Shown here one piece after another: positions 1-7,913 of a stretch of DNA of 46,692 bases (its first letter is position 1; each line of letters starts with the position of its first letter). Below the pieces are notes generated by a model. That model made no database searches, was not told where the DNA came from, and was given only the letters and a program-made list of their open reading frames with translations. The stretch lies in assembly GCF_900156895.1 (NCBI RefSeq), contig NZ_FTPD01000010.1, positions 139,805 to 186,496 on the forward strand. Direction: 5' to 3'. Both the position numbers and the translations under genes were made by a program. This DNA comes from Mesorhizobium prunaredense. Its GTDB lineage: Bacteria > Pseudomonadota > Alphaproteobacteria > Rhizobiales > Rhizobiaceae.

Positions 1-519
1 GCTTCAGGCGCTCCTTGCGCCGGTGTTCAAGCTGGTCGGCATTCTGATGAGGGCCGCGCCCGTCGAAGGGGCGAGCGCCAGGCGTTCGGTCGTGGGCCTC
101 GGCATCCCGGCCGGATATTCATTCAATCTGCACGGCACCAACATCTACATGACGCTGGTCCCCCTCTTCCTCGCCCAGGCGACGAACACGGATCTGTCGA
201 TCGGCGGTCGGATCCTGCTGCTGTTCGTCGCCTTGCTCTCTTCGAAGGGAACAACTCGCATTACCGGTGCGGGCCTCCTCACGTTGGCTGCAGCGCTCTT
301 TGTCGTTCCGACCGCCCCAGCTGCCGGCGTGACGCTTATTCTTCGCGTCGACCACTTTATGTCGGAGTGCCGTGTGCTGACCATTTTTCTCGGCAACGCA
401 GTGGGAAGGCTTGTTGTCGCCCGGAGCAGGGCGAGCCGGATGATGGACGATTGGCAAAGGCTCTCGCGAGCGGGTCCTTCGGCGCTCGGGCGTTGAAGGG
501 CAGATCGCCCGGCGTGATG
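1..519 (+). pseudogene. dctA: dctA remnant (C4-dicarboxylate transporter)
   Basis: This is a decayed fragment of a DctA-type dicarboxylate:cation symporter, the inner-membrane importer that feeds succinate and malate to rhizobia. The reading frame is already open at the window edge. It shows the family segment [12 protein letters not shown], then jumps to [20 protein letters not shown], which lies far downstream in intact DctA, so a large central part appears deleted. The usual Asp of the SFNLDGTN motif is His here. The match continues through the C-terminal membrane region ([18 protein letters not shown]) to about position 425. It then carries on in another frame as [21 protein letters not shown], which shows a frameshift near 425-450. 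Deletion, frameshift and loss of a key acidic residue make a working transporter very unlikely. Family recognition is from memory of DctA sequences; the deletion size is not measured. Confidence 0.75.
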
Positions 520-752
520 ACCGGTGGTCTCGGCTGGCAACTCGCGAACGCCGCTCAGCTATTGCAGTCAGCCCATTGGAGCGAAGCCGTCATAAAGCAA
601 CCGCCAGATGGCGCCGGCATCGACATTGTGAGCCCCCCGCGACTGCCGATACTGCGGGAACTGCCGGGCAAGCGATCCAAAGCGACGACCAACTTTCACG
701 CCAAAAGGCCAGCCGTTGCTGCCCCGTTAACGGCTGATTGGAGCCCGACCCC

Positions 753-1469
753 ATGTCCAAGCAAAACGCCGGCCTTGTCGCCGTAATCGGTTTCTTAGTC
801 CTCGCCTTGTCCGTGCTGGGAACGCTAAAGCGACAGCCAGATAGGTTGACGACCTGCAACGGCTCGGAGATGAACGCCTTGCTCGCGGCGGACTTGAGGA
901 TACTCATTCGGCAGCATCGCGACGCACTCCTCAACGACCTCGCCTCGCCAATCGCCGGCAATCCGCAGGGCGACGTCCCCCTGGTCTCATTCCTCGACTA
1001 CAACTGCCCGCTGTGCAAGGAAATGGACCTCATTCTCCAGCAAGCCCTCAAGCATGATCCCAATCTGAGGAGTGTGCGTAAACAGCTCCCGGTCCTGGGA
1101 CCTGCTTCCGAATTCGCCGCGCGCGCGGCGCTCGCCTCCCGCATACAGGGAAAATATGAGGCGTTCGATCGCGCCCTTTTTGCTTTTCCCGGCTTGGTTA
1201 ACCAAAGAACCACCCTAGCCGTTGCGGCACGTGTCGGCCTCGATGTTGAGCAGCTCAAGCGGGATATGCAAGGCCCGGCCATCACCGACGCCATCGCACG
1301 CGATCGCGCGCTCGCCAACGAGCTGTACATCACCGGCACGCCGGCGTTGGTGGTCGGCGACGAAGTGATAGCCGGGGTGGTAGAGATGGCCGGGCTGCGA
1401 AGCTGCATCGCCGACGTGCGCACAAAGGCTAAGGTTCAGTCTTCCACAGCTGCAAAATCGGCATTTTGA
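753..1469 (+). CDS. DsbA-family thiol:disulfide oxidoreductase
   Basis: Predicted periplasmic protein of 238 aa with a thioredoxin-like DsbA fold. One hydrophobic N-terminal segment (about residues 8-24) would act as an uncleaved anchor or signal. The redox motif is CPLC at residues 85-88, in the context LDYNCPLCKEM. The cis-proline loop is TGTP at 194-197, followed by ALVVGDEVI, both typical of the family. I chose the ATG at 753; a TTG at 738 is in frame but adds only a few residues. It stands alone between the dctA remnant and the ICE accessory genes. A role in folding disulfide proteins of the envelope or of the conjugation channel is possible but is only inference. The exact subfamily (DsbA, DsbG or BdbD-like) cannot be settled by eye. 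Confidence 0.82.
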   Translation: MSKQNAGLVAVIGFLVLALSVLGTLKRQPDRLTTCNGSEMNALLAADLRILIRQHRDALLNDLASPIAGNPQGDVPLVSFLDYNCPLCKEMDLILQQALKHDPNLRSVRKQLPVLGPASEFAARAALASRIQGKYEAFDRALFAFPGLVNQRTTLAVAARVGLDVEQLKRDMQGPAITDAIARDRALANELYITGTPALVVGDEVIAGVVEMAGLRSCIADVRTKAKVQSSTAAKSAF

Positions 1470-1868
1470 CCGCATCAACTGCTCTCGGGGACCAGAGTCC
1501 TGAGCGCCCGCGCGCCTGAAGGCGCGCGCCGGGTGCTCGTGCACCGAGCCCGCTTTTCTTCGACAGGCTCAGGCGGTCTCGGCCATCCGGCTTCGCCCCC
1601 TGACGCGGGCAGCCTGTCGGCTGCTGACGGTCGCCGGCCAGCCGGCCGGCGTCGATTTTGTGGTGGCCTTCCCCGGTGGCACGGGGTGGGCGGCACTCCC
1701 TTCTAGGCCAGCCGCGGCATCCCGCAACCCTCCGCTTGCCGCTCCGGGTCCTCCTCTTCGTTCCGGTCCTTCGGATGCGGTCTGCCTTCTACGGCGGGCC
1801 TTTCCGGTCGCTTTCGCCGCCCACCCCGCTTCCGGGGAGGGCGCGATTGGCGAACGGAGGACCAGACA
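1470..1868 (+). other. Intergenic region with two short hairpins
   Basis: No convincing gene. Just after the DsbA-like stop there are two adjacent inverted repeats: an 8-bp perfect stem (1509-1516 with 1521-1528, loop TGAA) and a 5-bp stem (1532-1536 with 1541-1545). They could be a terminator without a clear T tract. The rest is very GC-rich and leads into the ribosome site (cggagg) of the ardC-like gene. Confidence 0.4.
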
Positions 1869-2831
1869 ATGCGTGCAAACAACAAGCATTCCGGCAGCCG
1901 AGAGGCTGGCGCGGGCAAGGGCGGGCGCTCAGGCGCCAGCCTCTATCAGGAGATCACAGACCGCATCGTTGCCGAACTGGAGCGCGGCACCGTGCCATGG
2001 GTCAAGCCCTGGGGCAGGGCAAAGGCAGCCCTTGGTCTGCCCAGGAATGCAGCCACCCAGCGCCGCTATTCCGGCATCAATATCCTGATCCTGTGGGGCG
2101 CCGTCATCGAGCGCTCATACCCCAGCCAGAACTGGCTCACCTTCCGGCAGGCGCTTGCCCTTGGCGGCAATGTCAGGAAGGGCGAGCGCGGCACGACCAT
2201 CGTTCACGCTGACCGCTTTATTCCCAAGGACGAAAAGGAACGCGCCAAGGCCGATGGCGACGAACCGCAGGCCGTGCCTTTTTTGAAGCGCTTTACCGTC
2301 TTCAATGTCGCGCAGTGCGATAATCTTCCCGACGATCTCCATGCCGCCGCCGAGCCGCTGCCGGCGCGCGAAATCGTCCCGCAGGCCGAGCAACTTATTC
2401 GCAGAAGCGGTGCGGATTTCCGTATCGGCGGCGATCGCGCTTTCTACATGCCCGGCAGCGACACCATCCAGGTGCCGCCCCAGCCGGCTTTCTTCCACCA
2501 GATCGACTACTACCGGACCTGCTTTCACGAGCTTGGCCACTGGACCGGCTACCCGACGCGACTCGCGCGCGACCTGTCAGGCTCATTCGGCTCCAGGACC
2601 TATGCGCGCGAGGAACTGGTCGCCGAGATGGCCGCAGCCTTCATCTGCAGCAGTCTCGGTATCGAGCCGACCGTGCGCCATTCCGATTACATCGGCTCAT
2701 GGCTGACGGTTCTGCGCGAGGACGATCGCGCCATTTTCCGCGCCGCCAGCCATGCCTCGAAAGCCGCCGATTTCCTGCTTGGCCTCAATGCCGACGTCGA
2801 ACGTGAGGCGCATGCCGAGATCGCCGCGTGA
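1869..2831 (+). CDS. ardC: ArdC-like antirestriction protein with zincin domain
   Basis: Protein of 320 aa with the two-domain layout of ArdC-type antirestriction proteins. The N-terminal ssDNA-binding domain (DUF1738-like) includes LYQEITDRIVAELERG, WVKPWG and the RRYSGINILILW stretch at about residues 26-75. The C-terminal zinc-peptidase-like domain has HELGH at 220-224, after YYRTCF, and EELVAEMAAAF downstream as a likely third-ligand region. Known ArdC proteins bind single-stranded DNA and protect incoming plasmid DNA from restriction in the recipient; that role is inferred here. A GGAGG sequence lies just upstream of the ATG. It opens the run ardC-DUF2958-parB-DUF736-rdfS-traF-rlxS, a common neighbourhood in rhizobial ICEs. 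Length is normal and no damage is visible. Confidence 0.9.
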   Translation: MRANNKHSGSREAGAGKGGRSGASLYQEITDRIVAELERGTVPWVKPWGRAKAALGLPRNAATQRRYSGINILILWGAVIERSYPSQNWLTFRQALALGGNVRKGERGTTIVHADRFIPKDEKERAKADGDEPQAVPFLKRFTVFNVAQCDNLPDDLHAAAEPLPAREIVPQAEQLIRRSGADFRIGGDRAFYMPGSDTIQVPPQPAFFHQIDYYRTCFHELGHWTGYPTRLARDLSGSFGSRTYAREELVAEMAAAFICSSLGIEPTVRHSDYIGSWLTVLREDDRAIFRAASHASKAADFLLGLNADVEREAHAEIAA

Positions 2832-2972
2832 GCGCGCTCCATCGCCATGCGCGACCGCCTTGCGCTTCTGATGGCGCGCCGATGCGCCCGCGCGGCGCGC
2901 AAGTCGCTCGATCCGCCTTGTTTCAAAAAGCCGCTCTCAATTCAGCCAGAACCGTTTTGAAGGAATTCCGCA

Positions 2973-3392
2973 ATGATCCTGATCACCGATGAACTGCGCG
3001 CCCGGCTCCTCGCCAACGGCGCTGCCGACACCGAAACCGACCACGCACCGGTCGTGAAACTGTTCGATCCGGCCGGTCCTGCGATCTGGCTTCTGACCGA
3101 ACTCGATGCAGACGGCGACACGCTGTTCGGCCTTTGCGACCTCGGCTTCGGCTTCCCTGAACTCGGCAGCGTCAGCCTTGCCGAACTCGAATCCATCAAG
3201 GGTCCGCTCGGACTGGGCATCGAGCGCGACCTTTATTTCAAAGCGCATTTTCCGCTGTCCGTTTATGCGCAGGCCGCGCGCAGCGCCGGCCAGATCACCG
3301 AAGCCGAGCGGCTTCTGCGGCAGGCAGCGGAAGCACTTGCCAAATCCCATTCCGAGCTTCCGCCGGACGCGGCGGAGCCAGAGCGCCGCTAG
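2973..3392 (+). CDS. DUF2958 domain protein
   Basis: Protein of 139 aa that matches the DUF2958 family: start MILITDELRARLLANG, then PVVKLFDPAGPAIWLLTELD and the acidic aromatic stretch DTLFGLCDLGFGFPELGSV, then LYFKAHFPLSVYAQAA. The family is common on conjugative plasmids and ICEs next to antirestriction and partition genes, but its biochemical role is not known to me. No membrane segment or signal peptide is visible, so it is probably cytoplasmic. The start is preceded by aaggaattccgca, a usable ribosome site. It sits 141 bp after ardC and is followed by a strong inverted repeat, so it may be its own transcription unit. Confidence 0.85.
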   Translation: MILITDELRARLLANGAADTETDHAPVVKLFDPAGPAIWLLTELDADGDTLFGLCDLGFGFPELGSVSLAELESIKGPLGLGIERDLYFKAHFPLSVYAQAARSAGQITEAERLLRQAAEALAKSHSELPPDAAEPERR

Positions 3393-3402
3393 GCGCAAAC
3401 CC

Positions 3403-3441
3403 GTCCCCGCCGCATCGGCCTTCAGTCTCCCCGGCGGGGAC
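3403..3441 (+). terminator. Hairpin between DUF2958 gene and parB-like gene
   Basis: Perfect 10-bp inverted repeat, GTCCCCGCCG at 3403-3412 and CGGCGGGGAC at 3432-3441, with a 19-nt loop. It starts 10 nt after the DUF2958 stop. There is no T tract, so it may be a terminator, an mRNA-stabilising hairpin or a protein site. The sequence is seen directly; the role is inference. Confidence 0.45.
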
Positions 3442-3469
3442 AATCGCACCCCAAACGAAGGAGAAAGAC

Positions 3470-5193
3470 ATGCAGCTTGCCATATTTCCGCTCGACCGAC
3501 TGAATATTTCCGCCCTCAACATGCGCCACGGTAAACGCGCGCCCGACCTGTCCGACATTCTGCCGTCCGTCCGCGCGCGCGGCGTCCTCGTGCCGCTTCT
3601 GGTGCGGCCCAACGGCTCGCCGGAAAGCTTCGAGATCGTCGCCGGACGGCGACGCTATTTCGCCGCGAAATCGCTCGCCGACGAGCGAGGTAAAGCCGAT
3701 CCCTTGCCCTGCGCCATCATGGAGGCTGGCGAGGACGCCGATGCCCTCGAAGCCTCGTTGATCGAGAACGTCGCCCGCCTCGACCCCGACGAAGTGTCGC
3801 AATGGGAGACGTTCTCACGGCTGATCAGAGAAGGCCGCACAGTTCCGGAGATCGCCGGCACCTTCGGCATTACGGAGCTTCAGGTGAAGCGCATTCTGGC
3901 GCTTGGCGAACTGCTGCCCAAAATCCGCGAAGCCTATCGGCGGGACGAAATCGACACCGAAACCGCTCGCTATCTCACCATGGCTTCGAAAGCCCAGCAG
4001 AAGGATTGGCTGGCACTGTTTGCCGATCCGGGGCAATACGCGCCACGCGGCTATCAGTTGAAGCAGTGGCTGTTCGGTGGACAGTCAATCTCCACCAAGG
4101 TGGCGCTGTTTGCCATTGAGGACTATCCGGGCCTGATCGTCTCCGACCTGTTTGGCAAGGAAAGTTATTTCGCCGACGCCGACCTGTTCTGGCAAAAGCA
4201 GAACGAAGCGATTGCCGCCAAGCGCGACGCCTGTCTGGAACACGGTTGGAGCGAGGTGATCGTGCTCGAACCGGGTCAGCAGTTCCACTCATGGGACCAC
4301 GAAAAGACGCCGAAGCAGAAGGGCGGCAAGGTCTTTATCGCCGTCTCGTATCGCGGCGGTCGAGTGTCACCGAGGGCTGGCTATCGTGCAAGGAGGCTCG
4401 CCGCGCCCGCGCGAATGGCGAGGGCGCAGAGGAGACGGCCGCGAAACCGTCGCGGCCCGAACTCGCCGGACCGATGCAGAACTATGTCGATCTGCACCGT
4501 CATGCCGCCGTGCGCTTGGGCCTGCTCGACCATCCGGGCGCAGCACTTCGCCTGATGGTGGCGCATGCGATAGGCGGTTCCGGCCTGTGGCAGGTGCGCC
4601 GCGAACCGCAGCGCGCTTGCAGCGAGATCGTGGCCGCAAGCCTGGCAGCCTGAAAGGCCGAGGCCGCGTTTGCCGAAAAACGGCGCGAGGTCGTGGCGCT
4701 GCTTGGGCAACCGGATGAGGACGGCACAATCGCTGGCGGCAATGGCGACGACTTCGGCACGGCAAGCATCTTCGCGCGGCTCCTGGCGCTCTGCGACGAT
4801 CATGTCATGCGTGTTCTCAGTATCGTCATGGCCGAGACACTTGAAGCCGGCAGCGCCGTCATCGACGCGCTCGGCAATCATCTGAATGTCGACATCGGCG
4901 CTTGCTGGCAACCGGACGACGCCTTCTTCGACCTGTTGCGCGACAAGGAAATTGCCAACTCCATGCTTGCCGAAGTCGGCGGCAAACATGTCGCGGACGG
5001 CAATGTCGCCGAAAAGGTGAAGACGCAAAAGAAGATCATCCGCGACTTTCTTTCAGGCGATAACGGCCGCAGACAGGTCGAGACCTGGCTGCCGCGCTGG
5101 ATGAAATTCCCGGTCGAAAGCTACACTGATCGAGGCGGCTTCCGCACCGCCGATCAATGGGCACGGGTCAGGTCGCTGTTCGTCTGCGAATAG
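3470..5193 (+). pseudogene. parB: Broken ParB/RepB-like partition protein gene
   Basis: ParB-type protein whose reading frame is interrupted twice. The first part (3470 to about 4360) has the ParB/Sulfiredoxin N-domain: IFPLDRLNISALNMRHG, ILPSVRARGVLVPLLVRP, IVAGRRRYFAA and ALEASLIENVARLDPDE, then a helix-turn-helix (TVPEIAGTFGITELQVKRIL). After KGGKVFIAVSYRGG the frame is lost. The expected continuation (VTEGWLSCKEARRA) lies one frame over and runs to a TGA at 4651-4653 (SLAA stop KAEAAFAEKRREV). The same frame then reads on to 5193 (ending ARVRSLFVCE). Together the pieces give about 574 codons, so one frameshift plus one nonsense codon are needed to explain it. The N-terminal 300 residues could still be made as a truncated DNA-binding protein. 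Sequencing error could account for one break but hardly for both. Confidence 0.82.
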
Positions 5194-5727
5194 CCTGTCA
5201 CGGCCGGCGGCGGCTTCTCGGCAGCCGCCGTTCGGCGCACTGTACCCTGGTCGCAGTGGCTGCATGTTCGAGCTTCCTTTGCCCCGCATCGCGCAGCAAA
5301 ATCCAGGCCGGCAAACTCCTGATCCCCATGGATCGGTCCGTCCGCCCGATGCCTGCTCTGCGCCCAACCTGCGGTCACGATCTCGATCGGCGTGGCACCT
5401 TATCAGCCGCAGGCCTTGTCATTTCCCGCCCCTCCTGCCCGGCTGTAGCGACCGCGTTTCCCACGATCTCCTGCTCTCTTCAAGGACCATTCCCCTGCGG
5501 CTGGCTTGTCGACCTATGGGCGGATCCGGCCGCCCGAAACCCTCGCCGATCAGCTTTTTTCCCCGCCGCCTGCGGCGGCTTCCTCGCGCCGCTTCGCTTC
5601 AAAAAAGCTGCCCGCTCGGGTCCTCCGCTATCGCTTCGGCCCTGTCGGGTTCAGGCGGTCCGGACGCGCCCATTACGGTCCGCCATCGCAGGGGATGGTC
5701 CCCGGCGACAGCAAAAGGAGACTTCAA
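5194..5727 (+). other. 534-bp GC-rich intergenic region
   Basis: No gene recognised. It starts with a hairpin just past the parB remnant (7-bp stem, CGGCGGC at 5208-5214 and GCCGCCG at 5224-5230). A nested inverted repeat at 5551-5610 is listed separately. The end holds the ribosome site aaaaggag of the DUF736 gene. Promoters for the following gene are probably here, but I cannot point to clear -35/-10 boxes. Confidence 0.45.
5551..5610 (+). repeat. Nested inverted repeat upstream of DUF736 gene
   Basis: Outer arms are a perfect 10-bp inverted repeat: CAGCTTTTTT at 5551-5560 and AAAAAAGCTG at 5601-5610. Inside lies a second stem, CCGCCGC at 5563-5569 with GCGGCGG at 5572-5578. On the plus strand the right arm has A residues and on the minus strand the left arm has A residues, so it is not a simple one-sided terminator. 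It might be a regulatory or recombination-related structure. Confidence 0.5.
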
Positions 5728-6051
5728 ATGACCGCGATCGGTTACGTCAACAAGCAGGAAAACGGCGCCTACAAGGGCCAGCTCAAGACGCTCAGCGTCC
5801 GCGCCGACATCGACATCGTCCCCAACCAGGCCAAGAGCGCCGACAACCATCCCGACTTCCGGGTGCTGACGCAGGGGGTCGAAGTTGGCGCCGGCTGGAT
5901 CCGCACCGGCGAGACTTCCGGCAAGGATTATGTGAGCCTGTCGATTGCAGCGCCGGAGTTCGGACCGCGCAAGCTTTACGCCAATCTCGGCCGCGCCGCC
6001 GGCCAGGACGATGACGACACCTACGCCATCATCTGGAACCCGGCCGACTGA
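5728..6051 (+). CDS. DUF736 domain protein
   Basis: Small protein of 107 aa of the DUF736 family, with start MTAIGYVNKQENGAYKGQLK, the central run IDIVPNQAKSADNHPDFRVL and the end TYAIIWNPAD, all typical. The start ATG at 5728 has an aaaaggag ribosome site 8 nt upstream; longer readings of the same frame lack one. The family is very common in alphaproteobacterial plasmids and ICEs beside relaxase, traF and excisionase genes. Its function is not established to my knowledge; no catalytic motif or membrane segment is seen. A strong hairpin follows 11 nt after the stop, so it may form a single-gene unit. Confidence 0.88.
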   Translation: MTAIGYVNKQENGAYKGQLKTLSVRADIDIVPNQAKSADNHPDFRVLTQGVEVGAGWIRTGETSGKDYVSLSIAAPEFGPRKLYANLGRAAGQDDDDTYAIIWNPAD

Positions 6052-6062
6052 TCGGCCGACCC

Positions 6063-6092
6063 GAGCCTCGCGCCCCATCCGGCGCGGGGCTC
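6063..6092 (+). terminator. Hairpin after DUF736 gene
   Basis: Inverted repeat of 12 bp with one T-G pair: GAGCCTCGCGCC at 6063-6074 and GGCGCGGGGCTC at 6081-6092, 6-nt loop. It begins 11 nt past the DUF736 stop and lies before rdfS. The stem is terminator-like, but no long T run follows. Confidence 0.55.
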
Positions 6093-6212
6093 ATTCCCAG
6101 GCGCCCGCCCGAAAAGGCGGCGAAAACTCTCCCCGGACTCTTCGCCCGTCCCGGAGGCGATCTCGCTCGCCCATCCTCGCCCTCGCTTGTCCGAAGCGAA
6201 ACGAGGATCACC

Positions 6213-6482
6213 ATGGACGACGAAAACGAACGCGCGGCCCGCGCCAAAAAGGGCAGTCCCTTTCTCAGCACGGCCCAAGCTGCCTTCTATATCGGGCTCT
6301 CCCAGCGCACGCTGGAAAAGATGCGGCTCAAGGGCGGCGGCCCGAAATTCCGCAAGCACGGCCGCTATGTCCGCTACCACATCGACGAACTCGACGGATG
6401 GTCGAAAGGGCACCCGCAGCACGCCGGTAACGAGGATGGTGAGGCCGGTTCCGGCCAAGCCGGCCAGGGAGGCCGCTCATGA
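6213..6482 (+). CDS. rdfS: RdfS-like excisionase (helix-turn-helix)
   Basis: Protein of 89 aa with one MerR/excisionase-type winged helix-turn-helix: FLSTAQAAFYIGLSQRTLEKM, then GGPKFRKHGRYVRYHIDELDGW (about residues 17-64), followed by a polar tail. In ICEMlSymR7A the gene in this place, directly before traF and rlxS, is rdfS, the recombination directionality factor that turns the integrase towards excision. Here too the order is rdfS-traF-lytic transglycosylase-rlxS. The stop overlaps the traF start by 4 nt, so translation is probably coupled. A gagg ribosome site precedes the ATG. The HTH class also contains AlpA-like regulators; naming it rdfS rests on synteny rather than on alignment. 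Confidence 0.78.
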   Translation: MDDENERAARAKKGSPFLSTAQAAFYIGLSQRTLEKMRLKGGGPKFRKHGRYVRYHIDELDGWSKGHPQHAGNEDGEAGSGQAGQGGRS

Positions 6483-7027
6483 GCCGGCGCCCTCCCATCC
6501 GTCTGATCGGCAGCCGCCTGCGGCGCCTCCAGGCACGCAAAACCATCGGCGCTGCCGTGATTGGACTGACCCTGATCGGCTTCGCCGGCACCGTCAAACC
6601 AAGGCCCTGGCTGGTCTGGAACGCCTCGGCCAGCGCGCCCGTCGGCCTCTATGGCCTCGGGTTTGCAGCACCGGCTCGGGGTGATCTGGTGCTCGTCCGC
6701 CCGCCAGAATCGCTCGCCGAACTCGCCGCCGAACGCGGCTATCTGCCCCGCAACGTGCCGCTCGTAAAACGTCTTGCCGCGCTGCCGAACGACCATGTCT
6801 GCACCTTCAATGACGCGGTCATCATCGACGGCGAGATCGTCGCGCGACGGCTGGCGAAGGATACCAGAGGCCGCCCGCTGCCACGGTGGAACGGGTGCCG
6901 GACACTCCCCGACAACGAAATCTTCCTGCTCGGCAGCGACGATATTCGGTCATTCGACAGCCGCTATTTCGGGCCGGTGCCGCGCGCAAATGTCATCGGG
7001 AGGCTCGTGCCGCTATGGACCGAGTGA
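6479..7027 (+). CDS. traF: TraF conjugative transfer signal peptidase (S26)
   Basis: Inner-membrane serine peptidase of 182 aa related to TraF of RP4, which processes and cyclises the conjugative pilin (TrbC). After a basic N-terminus there is one membrane segment at about residues 23-40. The catalytic serine is probably Ser52 in NASASAPVGLYG, and the general-base lysine Lys97 in PLVKRLAALPND. The downstream motif SDDIRSFDSRYFGPV matches the S26 C-terminal box. The likely substrate, TrbC, is encoded at 19791 in this window. Start and rdfS stop overlap (ATGA). The stop overlaps the start of the next gene by 13 nt, which indicates one operon. Confidence 0.9.
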   Translation: MSRRPPIRLIGSRLRRLQARKTIGAAVIGLTLIGFAGTVKPRPWLVWNASASAPVGLYGLGFAAPARGDLVLVRPPESLAELAAERGYLPRNVPLVKRLAALPNDHVCTFNDAVIIDGEIVARRLAKDTRGRPLPRWNGCRTLPDNEIFLLGSDDIRSFDSRYFGPVPRANVIGRLVPLWTE

Positions 7028-7701
7028 CCCTGCTGATGTTCGGCATGATCGCCTTTGCGCCATGCGCCTGTTCCGCCTCGACCGGCGCTGAGCCGGTCGC
7101 CATCTCCCAAATTCCGCACCTTCAAAGGTGGCACGAGTTCACAGGCGAAGCAAGCAGACGCTTCCGTATTCCTCAGGCCTGGATTTACGCCGTCATGGAT
7201 GCCGAAAGCGGCGGCAAGACCATGCTCGACGGCCGCCCAATTACCTCACGCGCGGGCGCAATGGGCCTCATGCAGGTGATGCCGGAAACGTATCAGGACA
7301 TGCGTGCCGAATACGGTCTGGGAGCCGATCCGCACGATCCGCGTGACAATATTCTCGCCGGAACCGCCTATCTCAGCGCCATGTTTGACCGCTTCGGATT
7401 CCCCGGCCTGTTTGCCGCCTACAACGCAGGACCCGAGCGCTACGAATCGCATTTGAAGCGTGGGAAGCCGCTGCCGAAGGAGACAGTTGCCTATCTCAAA
7501 CAGCTCAGGGGGAAGGGGATTTCGGCGGACGACATTGATGAATTCGAAGGGGACTCCAAGGCGCCAAACAGCCAAAACGCTCCCTCTGGCCGCTCGCTCT
7601 TCTTCCTTCGTAACGGCGTTCGCGCCGGCGAAGCGAAAGGCGATCTCTTTGTGCCGCTGCGCGTCAATCGCGCTCGGACGAACGAGCCGAATGGCGGGTG
7701 A
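7015..7701 (+). CDS. Lytic transglycosylase (SLT domain)
   Basis: Protein of 228 aa with a soluble-lytic-transglycosylase/goose-lysozyme fold that cuts peptidoglycan so the secretion channel can pass. The catalytic glutamate is in AVMDAESGGK. Further family blocks are GAMGLMQVMPETY, NILAGTAYLSAMFDRFG and AAYNAGPERYE. An N-terminal hydrophobic stretch with alanines and cysteines (about residues 4-22) looks like a signal peptide. The polar C-terminal 60 residues are poorly conserved in appearance. I chose the ATG at 7015, inside the end of traF. It fits the traF-rlxS operon and is the ICE counterpart of VirB1-type proteins. Confidence 0.9.
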   Translation: MDRVTLLMFGMIAFAPCACSASTGAEPVAISQIPHLQRWHEFTGEASRRFRIPQAWIYAVMDAESGGKTMLDGRPITSRAGAMGLMQVMPETYQDMRAEYGLGADPHDPRDNILAGTAYLSAMFDRFGFPGLFAAYNAGPERYESHLKRGKPLPKETVAYLKQLRGKGISADDIDEFEGDSKAPNSQNAPSGRSLFFLRNGVRAGEAKGDLFVPLRVNRARTNEPNGG

Positions 7702-7770
7702 CTCGGCGAGCGGGGGCGCGGTTTTGCGGGGCGGGAAAGAGCGGGTGCGGAAGCCGGAAAGCGGAAGGGC

Positions 7771-7807
7771 GGCGTAAGGCAAGATAAAGGCAATGCCTCC
7801 AGGAGGC
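7771..7807 (-). other. oriT: Candidate nic/oriT region upstream of rlxS
   Basis: Read on the minus strand, positions 7786-7775 give TATCTTGCCTTA. This differs at one base from the core TATCCTG that IncP and T-border type relaxases cut. A 13-bp palindrome, GCCTCCAGGAGGC (7795-7807), lies beside it, as well as the short repeat GGCAATGCC. The site falls in the 212-bp gap just before the VirD2/TraI-like relaxase gene, where oriT is often found. This is a weak, pattern-based proposal. Confidence 0.3.
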
Positions 7808-7913
7808 GGCGAAGTCTTTGTCTGCACATCGTTTTTCCCGGAGGCTGCTGGCAGAGCCGGGAGTGTGGGACACGCAAGTATCTGACTCTGCTTGAAATTT
7901 CTGGGAGGCCACG

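Noticed and set aside
4350..4660. Programmed frameshift in the parB-like gene
   Set aside because: No slippery heptamer with a following structure was seen, and the extra in-frame stop points to decay.
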